Shown piece by piece: positions 9,721 through 21,386 of a stretch of DNA of 64,000 nucleotides (position 1 is the stretch's first letter; the number at the start of each line of letters is the position of its first letter). Position numbers and translations under genes: made by a program. The stretch spans positions 6,570,081 through 6,634,080 of the forward strand of contig OX442430.1 in assembly GCA_949361645.1 (NCBI GenBank). The letters are read 5' to 3'. A model generated the notes under the pieces. It had not been told where the DNA came from. It made no database searches and saw nothing but the letters and a program-made list of their open reading frames with translations. This stretch comes from Spongilla lacustris (Eukaryota > Porifera > Demospongiae > Spongillida > Spongillidae).

Positions 9721-12027
9721 TATTGGTGATTAAGGCTGGGCTTGCCATACCTTGGAATACACTGAGGCTTCTAAGGCGGTAGGTATGTCACAACATACAG
9801 CAAAGGCTCAATTCTAACTCACTGGTGTTTCAGGTGGCTCAAATCGCCTGGAATCTGTCTGGTTGGTGAGGAAAGTATGCACCACATTTCCAGCCAAATT
9901 GTTGGTGATAACCCCAAAGGAGAAATAGCCCCCTTTTCATGGGGCCAAGTCAATTCATGCCAAATTCAATCAACTTGGCTTGACATTAGCTCCAATCCAC
10001 AACCACATGCAGAACCTGATGCGCATTGTGCAAGAGCACTTACTAAGTATTGAGCCACAATTGGTAGCTGCCATCCCCCCTAGGTTATGTAAATACTAAT
10101 TCAATTTCAAGCTCAATCTATTTATATACAAGCATGGAGTCAAATATAGACCAAAAGAAATGTAAGGCTATATTTTAAACGCTCTGTTAAAACCAAACTT
10201 CATTGCGCAAATATTAATTCTCCCACCCCCAAAACGACACCAAAATGGTGGATTTCCAAAGGCTAGGAATCTATACTTCAGAAAATGACAGTACATTCAA
10301 CTAACTTTACTGTGATAGCTTTGGCATGTTCCATCTCAGTCACCGAGCGTCGTTGTCGTTTTTTGAACACATGTAGTCCGTTATCGCCGTGCGTAAGTCG
10401 ATAGGTTTGACGAACCAGTTGGCAACACCAGGCCACGTGATTTTTGCTTACGATATAGTTCAAAGGTGTCTATCACTGCTAGTATGGCTTTTAGGTGTTG
10501 ATTACGTACCTCGTGCACAGCTGGTTCTTATAAAGGGCATCGGTTGTCAGGTTCGTTGCTATGGGTGTACGTAACCATTTGGCTTTGTTTCGACGCGTTC
10601 AATGAGAGCAGACAGCTCGACGTATGAATGACTGGGTAACCTAGCTGTACTCAATACGTTTCACTCGTCCCCAGTCCACCACGTCGTACGTCTGGATTGC
10701 GAAAAACCCTGAAGAGACTCAGTTTATTCAACTTCCACTGCTTTTTGAGATCCTTAGTATTCCTCCTGTTCCCACTGCTCATATTTGCCAGGTTTCACTT
10801 TGTTGTACTTAGCATACTCATTATATGCACTGCACTGACGTGCCAAAACGCGGATCATTTATCAGTGTGTTTCCTATCCAGGTATTCCTCTATCTATTCG
10901 ATTTTGATTTGATAAATTTTATGGGCATAAATATAACTATATGTGTATCGTATCACAGACGGCATCATGCAGCAGTTTTGCGTACTGAACGAATAAACAC
11001 GTGTTATTTTGCATGCTGATTTAGCCTGGGTACCCTTAACCATGCACCCCAGGACTATACTGATTTGATGTCCCTTGAGGCATACCATGTTTTGAACTCA
11101 GGTCTGGCACAACTGCAAATACATTTGGTGTTGCCAGTGGGTGTGGATATAGGCACCCATCCTGCATACCTTCCATGAAGCACAGAGTGTCAGTGATCAT
11201 AATAATACACTGACTGATGCATGTATATATTATACATGCATTCAGTGTGGTTACAGGTATTGCACTCCATACTTACGGGCCAACGGGCCGGTAATGCAGA
11301 AAGACCAACACCACATCACTGATGTCATCAGTGTGGAGCATGTGGAGAGAGGGTGTGGTCTGAGTACCACAAGAGGTGTGCAGTAAAAACTGACAACAAC
11401 ATCCCTTGCATGATTGAATGTAGTAGTTGGGTTCTGGCCAGTAGTATTGAACATCTGCATGCAAATGAAAAAGGGGGTTGGCAGGGTGCCGCCTTCATAT
11501 GCAGTCAAGAGTATATATATGTGAAAAGCTGATGCCAATACAGATAAATATGGTCCCACAAATACCAAGCACAGCCACCATTGCTGGCTGCGCTCCTGTT
11601 GTAGCCTCTAGTATGGAGTGGCTGCAGGCTGCATGGTCGGTTGAATGTAAATATTTATTAATAACTTGGACAGTAGCTATAGGTACGTTAGACTGCAACC
11701 TTTGGATTATGCACACGCATGGCACTAGTGCAAATGTGCTGGTGATAATACAATAAGTCACACTGGAGCCTTCAGGGCGAATAGTTTGCCCTTTGTCATA
11801 CTGCTTGAACTGATGTATTATTCTTTTGCTGTATAGTCTAATGCGTTTGCAGTGCTGGGGACATCAGTGTATATGGCTTCTTTATAGTGCATGGTGCATG
11901 GGGCTATTGACCACAGAGGATTTTTTAATTTATTTATTTTTACTGACTGACAAAGGGTGCTGCATATATAATGAACAATTACTGGACTGAGAGAGATAGG
12001 GAACATTGATCTCATATGCACTGGGGT
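9721..12027. other. Intergenic, no gene recognised
   Basis: Mixed-composition sequence. Short open frames (for example around 10389, 10697 and 11478) show no domain, motif or splice structure I could support. Around 9830-10100 a frame interrupted by stops may be further debris of the zinc-finger relic. Confidence 0.5.
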
Positions 12028-12038
12028 TCAGATAGTCC

Positions 12039-12069
<31 letters not shown>

Positions 12070-12074
12070 ACACA
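12028..12074. repeat. Poly-C run followed by (CA)n
   Basis: A run of about 20 C then ACACACACA, about 300 bp upstream of phospholipase copy 1. Confidence 0.95.
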
Positions 12075-12376
12075 ACTTAATCAGTTCGATGCGCCGGCAA
12101 GAAAAAGTAGATTATCCGTCCCTCCTTTCCACAAAGTTACCTTCTGACGTTCAAGCTAATAGCTATATATATAGCTCTATATAAAACTGTGCATGCAAGC
12201 GATGACCTCATTACCTAACGAGTCTGTCTGGGTACAAAACTACGCGAACCCAGGAAGTTTTACTTCTTCAATTGTATTGTATTTCCTGACAAGCCTTGCT
12301 ATATATACGCATATATATTACTGGTATATAGACTAGTGTAGAAGTACTTTGTCTTAGTGCAAAGTTACGAAGCATT

Positions 12377-14587
12377 ATGGCCGCAAAAGCGTACTACGTT
12401 GTGCACACTGTTCAAAACTTCGAAGGTTCCCTGCCGCCGCCTGCAAGGCTATTGAGGGAAGTGCGGTACCCACCAGAAGACATTCCCGGCTACGTTACCT
12501 CTGTCATGGGGCTGTGGGAGGTCAAGAAGAATGTAAGCGGGTTCCTATCCCAGTCCTACTGGCAAAGTGTGTTCAATGGCAAGGAGGACTACAACATCCT
12601 TCTCTATCAGCAAGACCCCATCTCTGCCTCTGGTAAAACTCTCGCCTTTGCGATGCACGAGACGGCAAATGTAGAACTCTCGGAGAGAGCATTTGGGCGA
12701 CTACGCAACACCATCGAACCGTTGGTGAACAGTTGTGAAGTGGTATTTACAAAGGAGCTGCTTTGCCTCATCACCCTTCCCGAACCTGTGGATCCGTCTA
12801 AGTACTCCCTTCACCTCACCAACATGATGCGACTCCATCCCCGGGCACACCCGGATTGGTTCCGTGTCATCCGGTCCCTCACGGTAGCCGCGCTTTGGAA
12901 AGGCGACGAGAACAGTGTGGACGCCCTGTTGGAACAAGACGTTGTGGATGTGGGCGGTACAGATCGGTTCGCCCATTCGACTAGCGACAAGAGAGAGCAG
13001 CTTTTAAAAGCATATGGTACCAATAGCCAAGCCCAACATATGACCGCGTTGGACGTTGCAAACGATGCGGATATTGTTGTGGAGTTGTTAGAATCCGGAG
13101 CGCGTTTCACAAACCGTCCCGTAAGGAGTAGCCTCCATCTTGACGCAGCAAATCGTACCACGCAAGGCATCGCAGCGGTCATCCAGCAGACTGAGCCGAG
13201 TGACAACGTCGTAGAATTAGATTATAAAAACGCAATTAATTCGTTCGACGACGATGGGTTCACGCCCCTGATGATATCCGTTCGTCAGCAGCACATGGAC
13301 GGATGCTGCGTTTTTCTCCAAGCCGGGGCAGACCCGGACATAAAGCACTGCGAGACCGGCTGCACAGCTATGCATTACGCCGCGGAACTAGGAAACACCG
13401 TCGTAGTGAAGGCACTTATAGCGTTTGATGCTAAAATCGACATCAAGGACAACGAAGGCAAGACGCCTCTCGACATGGCACGAATGTCAAGTCGCTGCTG
13501 CACAAAGGGAGCCATCGAGATTCTTGTTAAAACTACGGAGCTGGTTGCTAAAGCTCAAACGGAACTCTCCGAGCTTGAGAGAAGTGGCGAACAAACGTCG
13601 CTGTCCATTCCGCCGGACTCTATCGTTCTCTTGAGCATGGACGGTGGAGGATGCCGAGGATTGCTCACATGCCAAACGCTCGCTGCCATTCAGAAACGAA
13701 TGAATGATCTCCAACCGGACTGCAGCCCGCTACAAACGTACGTCGACTACATTGCCGGAACGAGCGCGGGCGGCCTCATCGGTTTGTGCATCGCATCAGG
13801 CACCTCATTAGGGGGAACCAGGGCTACGATCTTCAAGGTCGCCAAAGAGGTATTTAAGCATCCTCCTACTTTTCCCGCTCAAGTGGTTGATAGGACGAAT
13901 AAGGAGACGTTTGGCAGCGAGCGGATCTTCACGGTCGACATACCGGAATGGCCACGCCTCATCGTGACGACCGTTCTTGCAGACCGTAATCCTCCCGTCC
14001 TTCACCTCATGTGCAACTACGGGGAGGCCAGGAATGACCAGAAGCCACCCCACGAGTGGAAGCTGTGGGAGGTGGGTCGCGCTACGTCCGCCGCTCCTAT
14101 ATACTTTCCGCCGCACGAAGAGAAGTTCGTCGACGGCGGGGTGATGGCCAACAACCCAACCGTCGACGCCATGGTCGAAATATTCAGTCAGCACGAGAAG
14201 GCCAAATTGGGACTCGTCGTCTCCATAGGAACGGGAGTCGTTCCCAGCGCCAAAGTGGATAACGTCGGAATATTCGTCCCCAACCTACAAAATGCGCTGA
14301 AAAGCATTCCTAAGCTTGTCCAAACTTCTTCCGGACTCTCCAATCTTCTGCAGCTTTTTGTAGCTCAGTCCACGCGGTCTGACGGACAGGAAGTATCACG
14401 TGCACGCATGTGGTGCAAGAGCTTGAACGTTCCGTATTTCAGATTCTCTCCTGATTTGGAAAATCTAGTTGACTTGGCCGAAAACGACAAAGCCGTTCTA
14501 ACGGACCTCATGTACCAAGGAGCGCTTTACAATCTAGGCATTGCCAAGGAGATTGATGCCGTTGCCCGTTACTTACTATCACGATGA
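12377..14587 (+). CDS. Ankyrin-patatin phospholipase (iPLA2-beta-like), copy 1, single exon
   Basis: 736 residues starting at ATG 12377, the MAAKAY start conserved in all intact copies. Residues 1-170 form an N-terminal domain reminiscent of the iPLA2-beta N-terminus; ankyrin units follow at about 175-395 (clear ones: GFTPLMISVRQQHMDG, TGCTAMHYAAELGN, EGKTPLDMAR). The patatin domain covers 412-730: oxyanion motif DGGGCRG at 422-428, nucleophile S463 in GTSAGG, catalytic Asp D586 in DGG followed by MANNPT. The expected activity is calcium-independent hydrolysis of phospholipid acyl esters in the cytosol or on membranes; no signal peptide or membrane span is seen. Relative to copies 2-4 it lacks about 20 residues of the first ankyrin unit and ends after YLLSR because the sequence diverges to TGA. 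A TATATAAAAC box lies about 200 bp upstream. No introns. Confidence 0.92.
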   Translation: MAAKAYYVVHTVQNFEGSLPPPARLLREVRYPPEDIPGYVTSVMGLWEVKKNVSGFLSQSYWQSVFNGKEDYNILLYQQDPISASGKTLAFAMHETANVELSERAFGRLRNTIEPLVNSCEVVFTKELLCLITLPEPVDPSKYSLHLTNMMRLHPRAHPDWFRVIRSLTVAALWKGDENSVDALLEQDVVDVGGTDRFAHSTSDKREQLLKAYGTNSQAQHMTALDVANDADIVVELLESGARFTNRPVRSSLHLDAANRTTQGIAAVIQQTEPSDNVVELDYKNAINSFDDDGFTPLMISVRQQHMDGCCVFLQAGADPDIKHCETGCTAMHYAAELGNTVVVKALIAFDAKIDIKDNEGKTPLDMARMSSRCCTKGAIEILVKTTELVAKAQTELSELERSGEQTSLSIPPDSIVLLSMDGGGCRGLLTCQTLAAIQKRMNDLQPDCSPLQTYVDYIAGTSAGGLIGLCIASGTSLGGTRATIFKVAKEVFKHPPTFPAQVVDRTNKETFGSERIFTVDIPEWPRLIVTTVLADRNPPVLHLMCNYGEARNDQKPPHEWKLWEVGRATSAAPIYFPPHEEKFVDGGVMANNPTVDAMVEIFSQHEKAKLGLVVSIGTGVVPSAKVDNVGIFVPNLQNALKSIPKLVQTSSGLSNLLQLFVAQSTRSDGQEVSRARMWCKSLNVPYFRFSPDLENLVDLAENDKAVLTDLMYQGALYNLGIAKEIDAVARYLLSR

Positions 14588-15269
14588 TCTGCACGGAATC
14601 AGTCATATAGCGCACGCATGCACGCATGCATGCATGAAACTTATGGATTGTATTGATAGATTAATGTCCAAAAATTTATAATCACAACATTCACTGAACT
14701 CAACATGAAACTTGAAGGGATGCTAATATCTAAATTGTAATACATATGGAGAAATGGCCCATACATAGGCGGTCATCATGCTTTTATTTTTAAATTGAAT
14801 TTTAAACACATTTATAATTTAGTATAAATCGGTCTGATTGTGAATCTGTGTTTTATATAATTATGAAATGAACCATTCGTGTAGTAAAATCAAGACAAAA
14901 AATTAATTTCTACCGCGCATAATTTATTCATAAACAATATGTCATAACGTAATACCTTGCGTCATCTGGGATTAAGTTACAGTTATTGCGTACGTTGCAA
15001 CTAGTTAACTGTTAATTGCTTATTAATGATAATACACAATCGTAGCTTTGGACATAGATATTAAAGTAAGTACTTAAATAAAAGTACTTAAATATCTATG
15101 CTTTGGATATGTGGAGGCAGCAATAAACGGATTGCCCTGCATGATTTCAACTTCTGAGATTCAAGTGTTTTGGTGAGTATACTGTGTGAATTTAGTATGT
15201 GCAGAACAGGCATATATTCGATGCAGTGAAGGGGGAGGAGATATGGCCTTCTCCCTATACTAGTACTGC
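14588..15269. other. AT-rich intergenic sequence with a micro-transposon
   Basis: No gene is seen. A 47-bp palindromic element at 15053-15099 is annotated separately. GCATGCATGCATG repeats lie just after the phospholipase stop. Confidence 0.6.
15053..15099. mobile_element. 47-bp micro-element (CATAGATATT termini) with 8-bp target duplication
   Basis: CATAGATATTAAAGTAAG and its inverse nearly meet. It is flanked by perfect GCTTTGGA repeats at 15045-15052 and 15100-15107. The same termini bound the 857-bp element at 51914-52770. An 8-bp duplication fits hAT-type or MULE-type transposition. Confidence 0.75.
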
Positions 15270-15945
15270 ATGTATGGAATTCGCCCTGTACTGTTGGCCT
15301 TCTCCCGGACCGTTAATTGCCCGTCTCCTTATACTGTTGGTCTTCTTCCTGTAGTGTTAGACTGGTGGCCTTCTCGCTATACTGTTGGCCTTCTCCCTAT
15401 ACTGTTGGCCTTCTCGCTATACAGTTGGCCTTCTCCCTATACTGTTGGCCTTCTCCCTATACTGTTAGCCTTCTCCCTATATACTCTTGGCCTTCTCCCT
15501 ATACTGTTGGCCTTCTCCCTATACTGTTGGCCTTCTCCCTGTACTGTTGGCCTTCTTCCTATGCTGGTGGCCTTCTCTTTATAATAAGCTGCGCTTATAC
15601 TGTTGGCCTTCTCCCTATACTGTTGGCCTTCTCTCTATACTGTTGGCCTTCTCCCTATACTGTTGGCCTTCTCCCTACACTGTTGGCCTTCTCCCTATAC
15701 TGTTGGCCTTCTCCCTATACTGTTGGCCTGCTCCCTATATACTCTTGGCCTTCTCCCAATACTGTTGACCCTTCTCCCTATATGGTTGACCTTATCCCTA
15801 TACAGTTGGCCGTCTCCCTATGCTGTTGGCTTTCTCCCTATACTGTTGACTTTCTACCTACATGTGTACTGTCGGCCTTATCCCTATACTATTTCCTATA
15901 CAGTTGGCCTTCTCCCTATACTATTGGCTTTCTCCCTATATGAAC
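15270..15945. repeat. 20-bp tandem repeat
   Basis: Unit TGTTGGCCTTCTCCCTATAC with variants, over 30 copies. Four further units occur at 17590-17660. The repetitive Leu/Pro/Ser open frames here are artefacts. Confidence 0.93.
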
Positions 15946-16028
15946 CACTGAGCATTGTCCATTTGTGTAGCATCTCTGTCCCTTTGTTTACCATGTGTAT
16001 AGCTGACCTGTGGGACACACACACCACA

Positions 16029-16172
16029 CACGTGCATGGACACTTCCAGCAAGTCACGCACGCTCAGTTACAGTGTACGTGCATGGACACTTCCAGCAAG
16101 TCACGCACGCTCAGTTACAGTGTACGTGCATGGACACTTCCAGCAAGTCACGCACGCTCAGTTACAGTGTGG
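16029..16172. repeat. 47-bp tandem repeat, three copies
   Basis: Starts at 16029, 16076 and 16123 (CGTGCATGGACACTTCCAGC...). The copies are nearly identical, so the array is young. Confidence 0.95.
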
Positions 16173-16387
16173 ACACTCAATGTAGTAGCTCTACTGGTGG
16201 AGATGCACATATTCACAAGTGTCTCCATCATGTGCACACTACACACGCTGATGTAGAGCTGTGTATTGTGTGCTTCAAACATGGGCACACACACCAATGA
16301 TGTCCACACATATACCTGTACACAGTGGTACTTACATGTACATCCATATACATCAGATATAAATAATAATAATTTGGACACAAACAC

Positions 16388-16392
16388 ACACG

Positions 16393-16450
<58 letters not shown>
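16388..16450. repeat. (CA)n microsatellite
   Basis: Pure CA dinucleotide after CACACGCACGCA. Confidence 0.98.
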
Positions 16451-16452
<2 letters not shown>

Positions 16453-16605
16453 TTGCTGTACAACCACAACAAGACACAACAATCTACCAGGAGAGAGCTA
16501 CCATACTACTGGAGGAGCAGAGGATCAATGAAGACCTACTACATGTAACTGCAGTACTACAAACCAAAGTATTTACTGGTCTGGCTACTTCCCCAGTCCT
16601 TTGAA

Positions 16606-18106
16606 CACAGTGACGACAGATAACAGGTGTGTGAATGGCTGTTTGGGGGCTATTGTGATGGTGGTTACATGCACTAGAGTACGCATGGTATTTTTGGACA
16701 TGCTAATTTTTCTTTGCATGCATTGGTGTTGAGAACACTTCCTCACTCCCCTGGAGGGGTGTTGGTGGTGTCATTGGATCACCTCTCCAAATCCCCCAGA
16801 AAGGGGGGAGGTATCCTTTGTACACATACAATGCATCACTTGGGTGACGGCTCCATCAGAAGTCTTTGAACATGCATGTTAAAGTACTTCTGTTTAAGGG
16901 CCTGGAGAGGTACATTAACTTGTACATGTACTCTTTGTTACATGTACTATTGTCTATCTTTATAGACACCATCTACTGTTTACATAATCCTGTACCTAGT
17001 ATATGTACCCAGGACTAATTTCTCATCTGGTGGCTACCAGATACAGGTATAAACCCTAACCCTGACTACCTACACAAAAGCTCTTGTAAATTTAATATTA
17101 CTACATTTGCATATGAGGCTGTGCTTTAAAAGGCTACCATGCGCTATATTCATTTGAGTTGCATGCAACATGTTACCTACATGTACGTGTGGTAACCTTA
17201 ACCCTTCTATACATGTATGTAGCCAAGTCATCGTATGCCCTTCATGCAACTTTTTTGGCTGTAGGTCACTACATGTACATGCAGTGGTACTTCAAAGATA
17301 GGTAGTGATTTTAGTGGTTACCTAAGTTTTGCAAAGCAACCACATCCATTGTGTGGACAAGGAAACCACAAGCCAGCCTTAAGCTGGTTTTGGCCCCTAC
17401 TGGCCTAACAAGGGATAATGGTTCTGGGGCTATGCCAAAGCTTCATACATGTAGGTTGGCCCATGCCCATTTAGTGTTTGCATTAGTTATCACAAATAGA
17501 ATAACCTTATGGGCCCACTTCGTACATACATATATGGACACACCTCCCTTGACTACTTACATGTACATGTACATGTTATATACTATACTGTTGGTCAGTT
17601 GGCCTTCTCCCTATACAGTTGGCCTTCTCCCTATAGGTGGCCTTCTCCCTATATTGTTGGCCTTCCCTAAAGGTTTTCATTTTTAGTATGCACGGCATTA
17701 CATGTAGTACCTTGCTCTCATTACTGTCAACAGTAAGGCTCTCAACTGTAGTACTCCAAGCCTAGCTGGCAACAAGTAGACAGGCAATAGAATAACCCTG
17801 GGGCTCACCAAAAATGTACATACATGTATGGACACAAGTAGTAGTGCTGCACATCTGTTAACATACTATGAACTTCCAGGACACAGCTTTTCCCTAGGAC
17901 AACCAGCAAAACCAGGCCTAGGGGTTGTATTTGCACAAAGATGCATGGCATTGTGCATGAGATTATTCACTGTATGTACATGTACAGACCTAGACCTTTT
18001 ATCAGCACAGTCTGGCCACACAACAAAATTCATAACATTGGGCCTTTGTTACTTTGTACAAACATTGAAATAAGATAGGATCAGCAGGTGTTTATGTACA
18101 CACACA
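16606..18106. other. Intergenic, no gene recognised
   Basis: Contains dispersed ACATGTACATG motifs, a solo arm of the 5463-5585 type element at about 17147-17180 and four units of the 20-bp repeat at 17590-17660. No supportable coding exon. Confidence 0.5.
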
Positions 18107-18125
18107 CATACATGTACACACACAC

Positions 18126-18202
<77 letters not shown>

Positions 18203-18215
18203 TCACACACACACA

Positions 18216-18278
<63 letters not shown>
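18107..18278. repeat. (CA)n microsatellite
   Basis: About 170 bp of CA with ATTC interruptions at 18201 and 18220. Confidence 0.98.
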
Positions 18279-19439
18279 CAGCTGAACGTGGGGGAGGAGG
18301 AGGCAGGAATAGGCAACATCTGCCAGTATCACTTACGGTTTCCAGTCATGCATTTGCTACAGATGTTACGTGTACAAGAAGCACACCATTACATGCATGT
18401 ACTTCCTATAACACCAGGGATTTACCGTACCTACCCCCTGGTGTACACGTGGCATGTCACTTGCTGTTCTGTCAATTAATCCAGGGTTCACAAACATGCC
18501 ATTTAACTGTACATATGAAGGGAAGACTTCCTACAATAATACTGCAGCAATGGAAGTAGAACATCATAACACAAACTTTCATGAATCCCTCAATTGTATT
18601 TAGCCAGTCAGACACTCAATGTTTTGGCATATACAAACTGCCACCACAACCTGTACAAAAAAAAACAAATAATACTTTCTCTTTTCCTCCTCCATTCAAT
18701 TTCCTTACCTCCCCTTCCATCTCCCTCCCTCCTCATCCCGTCAATTTTCCTACCTCCCCCTCCCTCCCATCACTCTCGCTCCTCCTCTCTCCTTTCCTCC
18801 CCTTATCCCCATTCACCCCGCTGGCCCCGGCTCTCATCTTATAGCGCATGTCAAATGAAGTACTATCAGACTGAAAGGATTGTGTATGAAAGGAAAAAGG
18901 TAAGCTAGCTGGGTTTGTTTGTAAAAAACAAAATAATACCATGCTTTCCAGTGTTGTAAAGTGGTTTTAAGAAGACACTTATATTGGGTTGAAGAAAAAG
19001 ACGTAAGTTAACCTGTTCTCTTCTACAGTATGCAATATGTGTGTTCAGGTGTATTCTAGTAATCACTGCATTTTTATTTCAGGGAGTTCAAGTGTCAGCT
19101 TAAATTGATTTTTTACATACAACGCTCACTAGCTGCAGGAACAATCAGAAGGAACAGTGCATGTACATGGATGTCACTATGGATGTAATGTAGCGTTACT
19201 GTTGTGTTAATTTAACTGCAGGTGTCACAACAAAGCACTGTTGTACATGTACATGTGATCATGTTTCAAAAGATTCAACCACATGCAATGGCGTCCTAGG
19301 CTGGTTTGTTTCTCAGACACTCGATACCTCAGGATGCACTCGGATAGCTCACAACATCAACAACCATTCATTCATTATACTGAATCATACACGTAATCAC
19401 ATGCACACACATCCTATTTATCTCTAATCACTGAATGTT
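18279..19439. other. Intergenic, no gene recognised
   Basis: Includes a pyrimidine-rich stretch at 18675-18840 (CCTCCCTCC type). It ends at a possible acceptor and an 18-codon exon-like block at 18845-18899 with a good GTAAGC donor, but no homology was recognised, so it is not called. Confidence 0.45.
19326..19351. repeat. 26-bp direct repeat, copy 1
   Basis: ACCTCAGGATGCACTCGGAT plus AGCTCA, repeated exactly at 21361-21386. The pair brackets two gypsy relics of opposite strand. Confidence 0.9.
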
Positions 19440-19900
19440 TCCAGACATCACAGTTCCTCCCCATTTCACACTGGTGACAGACCACCATCCCTTGTTGTCC
19501 ATTCTCAACCCTGAAAAGGGATTACCAGCAGTGACAGCAGCACGGTTGCATTGGTATATGCGGTAGGCTAGCCCTGTCTTGATATCAGGTACAAGAGTAC
19601 CACTCAGCACACAAATGCTGATGCACTTTCACGTCTCCCAGTGGTGGCCGACATGCAGATGGCACAAATGGACGAGGAGGAAGGAGGGACATTCCCAACT
19701 ACAAACCCTCCTGGTCGCAGTGGCAGAATTACGAAGAACAACAACAATTAAGGGACCTGGTGTTAGCAAGGGTGTTTCAGTCTATTCAGGAGGGATGGCC
19801 ACCCAAAACTACAGAAGAGGTCCGGTTATAAAGCCATGCTTTGAGTAGAGACATGAACTATACATGTACAGCAGTACAATCCTGTGAAAGGGTACAGGGA
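19440..19900 (+). pseudogene. Ty3/gypsy pol relic: RNase H end and linker before integrase
   Basis: The + strand encodes a stretch typical of the end of gypsy RNase H (TDHHPLLSILNPEKGLPA at about 19465-19520), then, after a stop, NADALSRLPV at about 19615 and a linker ending near LARVFQSIQEGWPP. Stops and frame changes interrupt it, and a G-rich minisatellite replaces what should follow. It is a dead fragment of a retroelement; no LTR was recognised. Confidence 0.7.
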
Positions 19901-20410
19901 GAGGTATAGGCCTGTACCACTGTTCACGGAGGGGTACAGGCCTGCTCAGGGATACAGGCATGTTCAAGGAGGGGTACAGGGATACAAGCCTGGACAGGGG
20001 TACAGGCCTGTACTGGCGGGGGGGCGGGGGGGGGGGGGGGGGGGGGGGGTTTACAGGACTGTACAGTGGGTACAGGCTTGTACAGGGGTAAAGGCGTGTA
20101 CATGCAGGGAGGGGTACAAGCCTGGACAGGGGTACAGGCCTGTACTGGGGTGGGTGGGGGGTACAGGACTGTACGAGGGTACAGGCTTGTACAGGGGTGC
20201 AGGCCTGTACAAGGGTAATGGCGTGTACAGGGAGGGGTAGTGGCCTGGACAGGGGTACAGGCCTGTACTTGGGGGGGGGGGGGGGGGGGTGTACAGGACT
20301 GTACAAGGGTACAGGCTTGTACAGGGGTGCAGGCCTGTACAAGGGTAATGGCGTGTACACGGAGGGGTAGTGGCCTGTACAGTGGTACAGGCCTATAAAA
20401 TTGTACAGGC
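19885..20410. repeat. GGTACAGGCCTGTAC-type minisatellite with G runs
   Basis: Degenerate 15-25 bp units around the palindrome GTACAGGCCTGTAC, interrupted by poly-G runs at about 20018-20050 and 20271-20290. The two largest blocks (about 20000-20100 and 20240-20360) are near copies. Confidence 0.9.
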
Positions 20411-20461
20411 CTATACAATTTGGGGTACAACCAATTGTATTGATACATAGCAGTTGTTCAT

Positions 20462-21322
20462 TCATGATGAACTCCACATACATATAGGTTTACCCATTGT
20501 CCTCTGTTTCATTCCATATCTCTTGTCTTTTGCTAGGCCATGTAGTGATCCCCATTTCAGTCCGTCCCATTCTTCATTGCTTTCATCGTCCCCCTTTAGT
20601 TCCTTCACAGAGTGGTCTCTAGTGGGTACACCCTTTCCAACACCTGTTCCTTCTGCCCTTTTCTTTGCACAACACGCCCTCTCAATGTGTCCCCATTTCC
20701 TGCAAACTTTGTTTCTGAACCTGCACTGTTGAGTATCATGCGCTCCTCCACACCTGTTGCAAGCCCCTAGGCCTGACTGTCTCCCCCTTCTTGGTGGTGC
20801 TGCCACTTGATGTACTTCAGGGTCTTGTTCCTGTTTTGTGACACTCTGCAACTGTTCTGCGCGTCTTTAGTCTCCCTTTCCGCTATTTCCGCTGTCTCCA
20901 GCACCTTGGCAAAAGTGAGGTCTGCCTTTGTGAGGAGTCTCTTCTGTACCCCCTCGTCCCTCATACCAAAGAACACCCTGTCTCTCAGCGTCTCTGATAA
21001 CGTCGCACCAAACGCACAGTTCTGCAAACTTGCTGCATACCACATATCCCTCCTTTTGTCCCGTTTGTGGAACCGTACGTTCTGCGATGACTAGAGGTTT
21101 AGGCGCTACGTGTGTCGTTAAGGCTGCGACCAGTTGCTCGTACGTTCGGTCTTTCAATTTCTGGGGTGCTACGAGCGCTCGGAGCAGGCCAAATGTAATA
21201 CAGGCGAGGAAAGCGTCCTTTTTCTGTTCGGCTTCCACTTTATTTGCCAGGAAGAAATGTTCTAACCGCTCGACGTATTAACTCAACCAGTCTTCCGTTG
21301 ACGCGTCACACTCCCCTGCCAT
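20462..21322 (-). pseudogene. Ty3/gypsy gag relic with zinc knuckle
   Basis: Minus-strand ATG at 21322. A gag-like capsid region follows with an in-frame stop near 21277 and a frame change at about 21040-21060. A frame containing LSETLRDRVFFGM and DLTFAKVLETAE is typical of gypsy capsid proteins. The C-terminal part has a zinc-knuckle-like CNRCGG...C pattern at about 20690-20760. It runs against the + strand pol relic next to it, so the two are from different insertions or an inversion. Broken and not expressible. Confidence 0.75.
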
Positions 21323-21360
21323 CCTTCTTAGCTATCCCATGCACCCTCGTCGCCCTGTAG

Positions 21361-21386
21361 ACCTCAGGATGCACTCGGATAGCTCA
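21361..21386. repeat. 26-bp direct repeat, copy 2
   Basis: Exact match to 19326-19351. It lies about 40 bp upstream of the gag start on the minus strand, the place where leader or LTR sequence would sit. Confidence 0.9.

Noticed and set aside
16029..16605. Possible B-box-like exon (LCIVCFKHGHTH) followed by a coiled-coil-like exon after the CA repeat
   Set aside because: The cysteine/histidine spacing is loose, the upstream frame runs through a 47-bp repeat, and no phase-checked splice sites support it.
18845..18899. 18-codon exon candidate with a pyrimidine tract, AG acceptor and GTAAGC donor
   Set aside because: No partner exon or homology was found, so the splice signals alone are insufficient.
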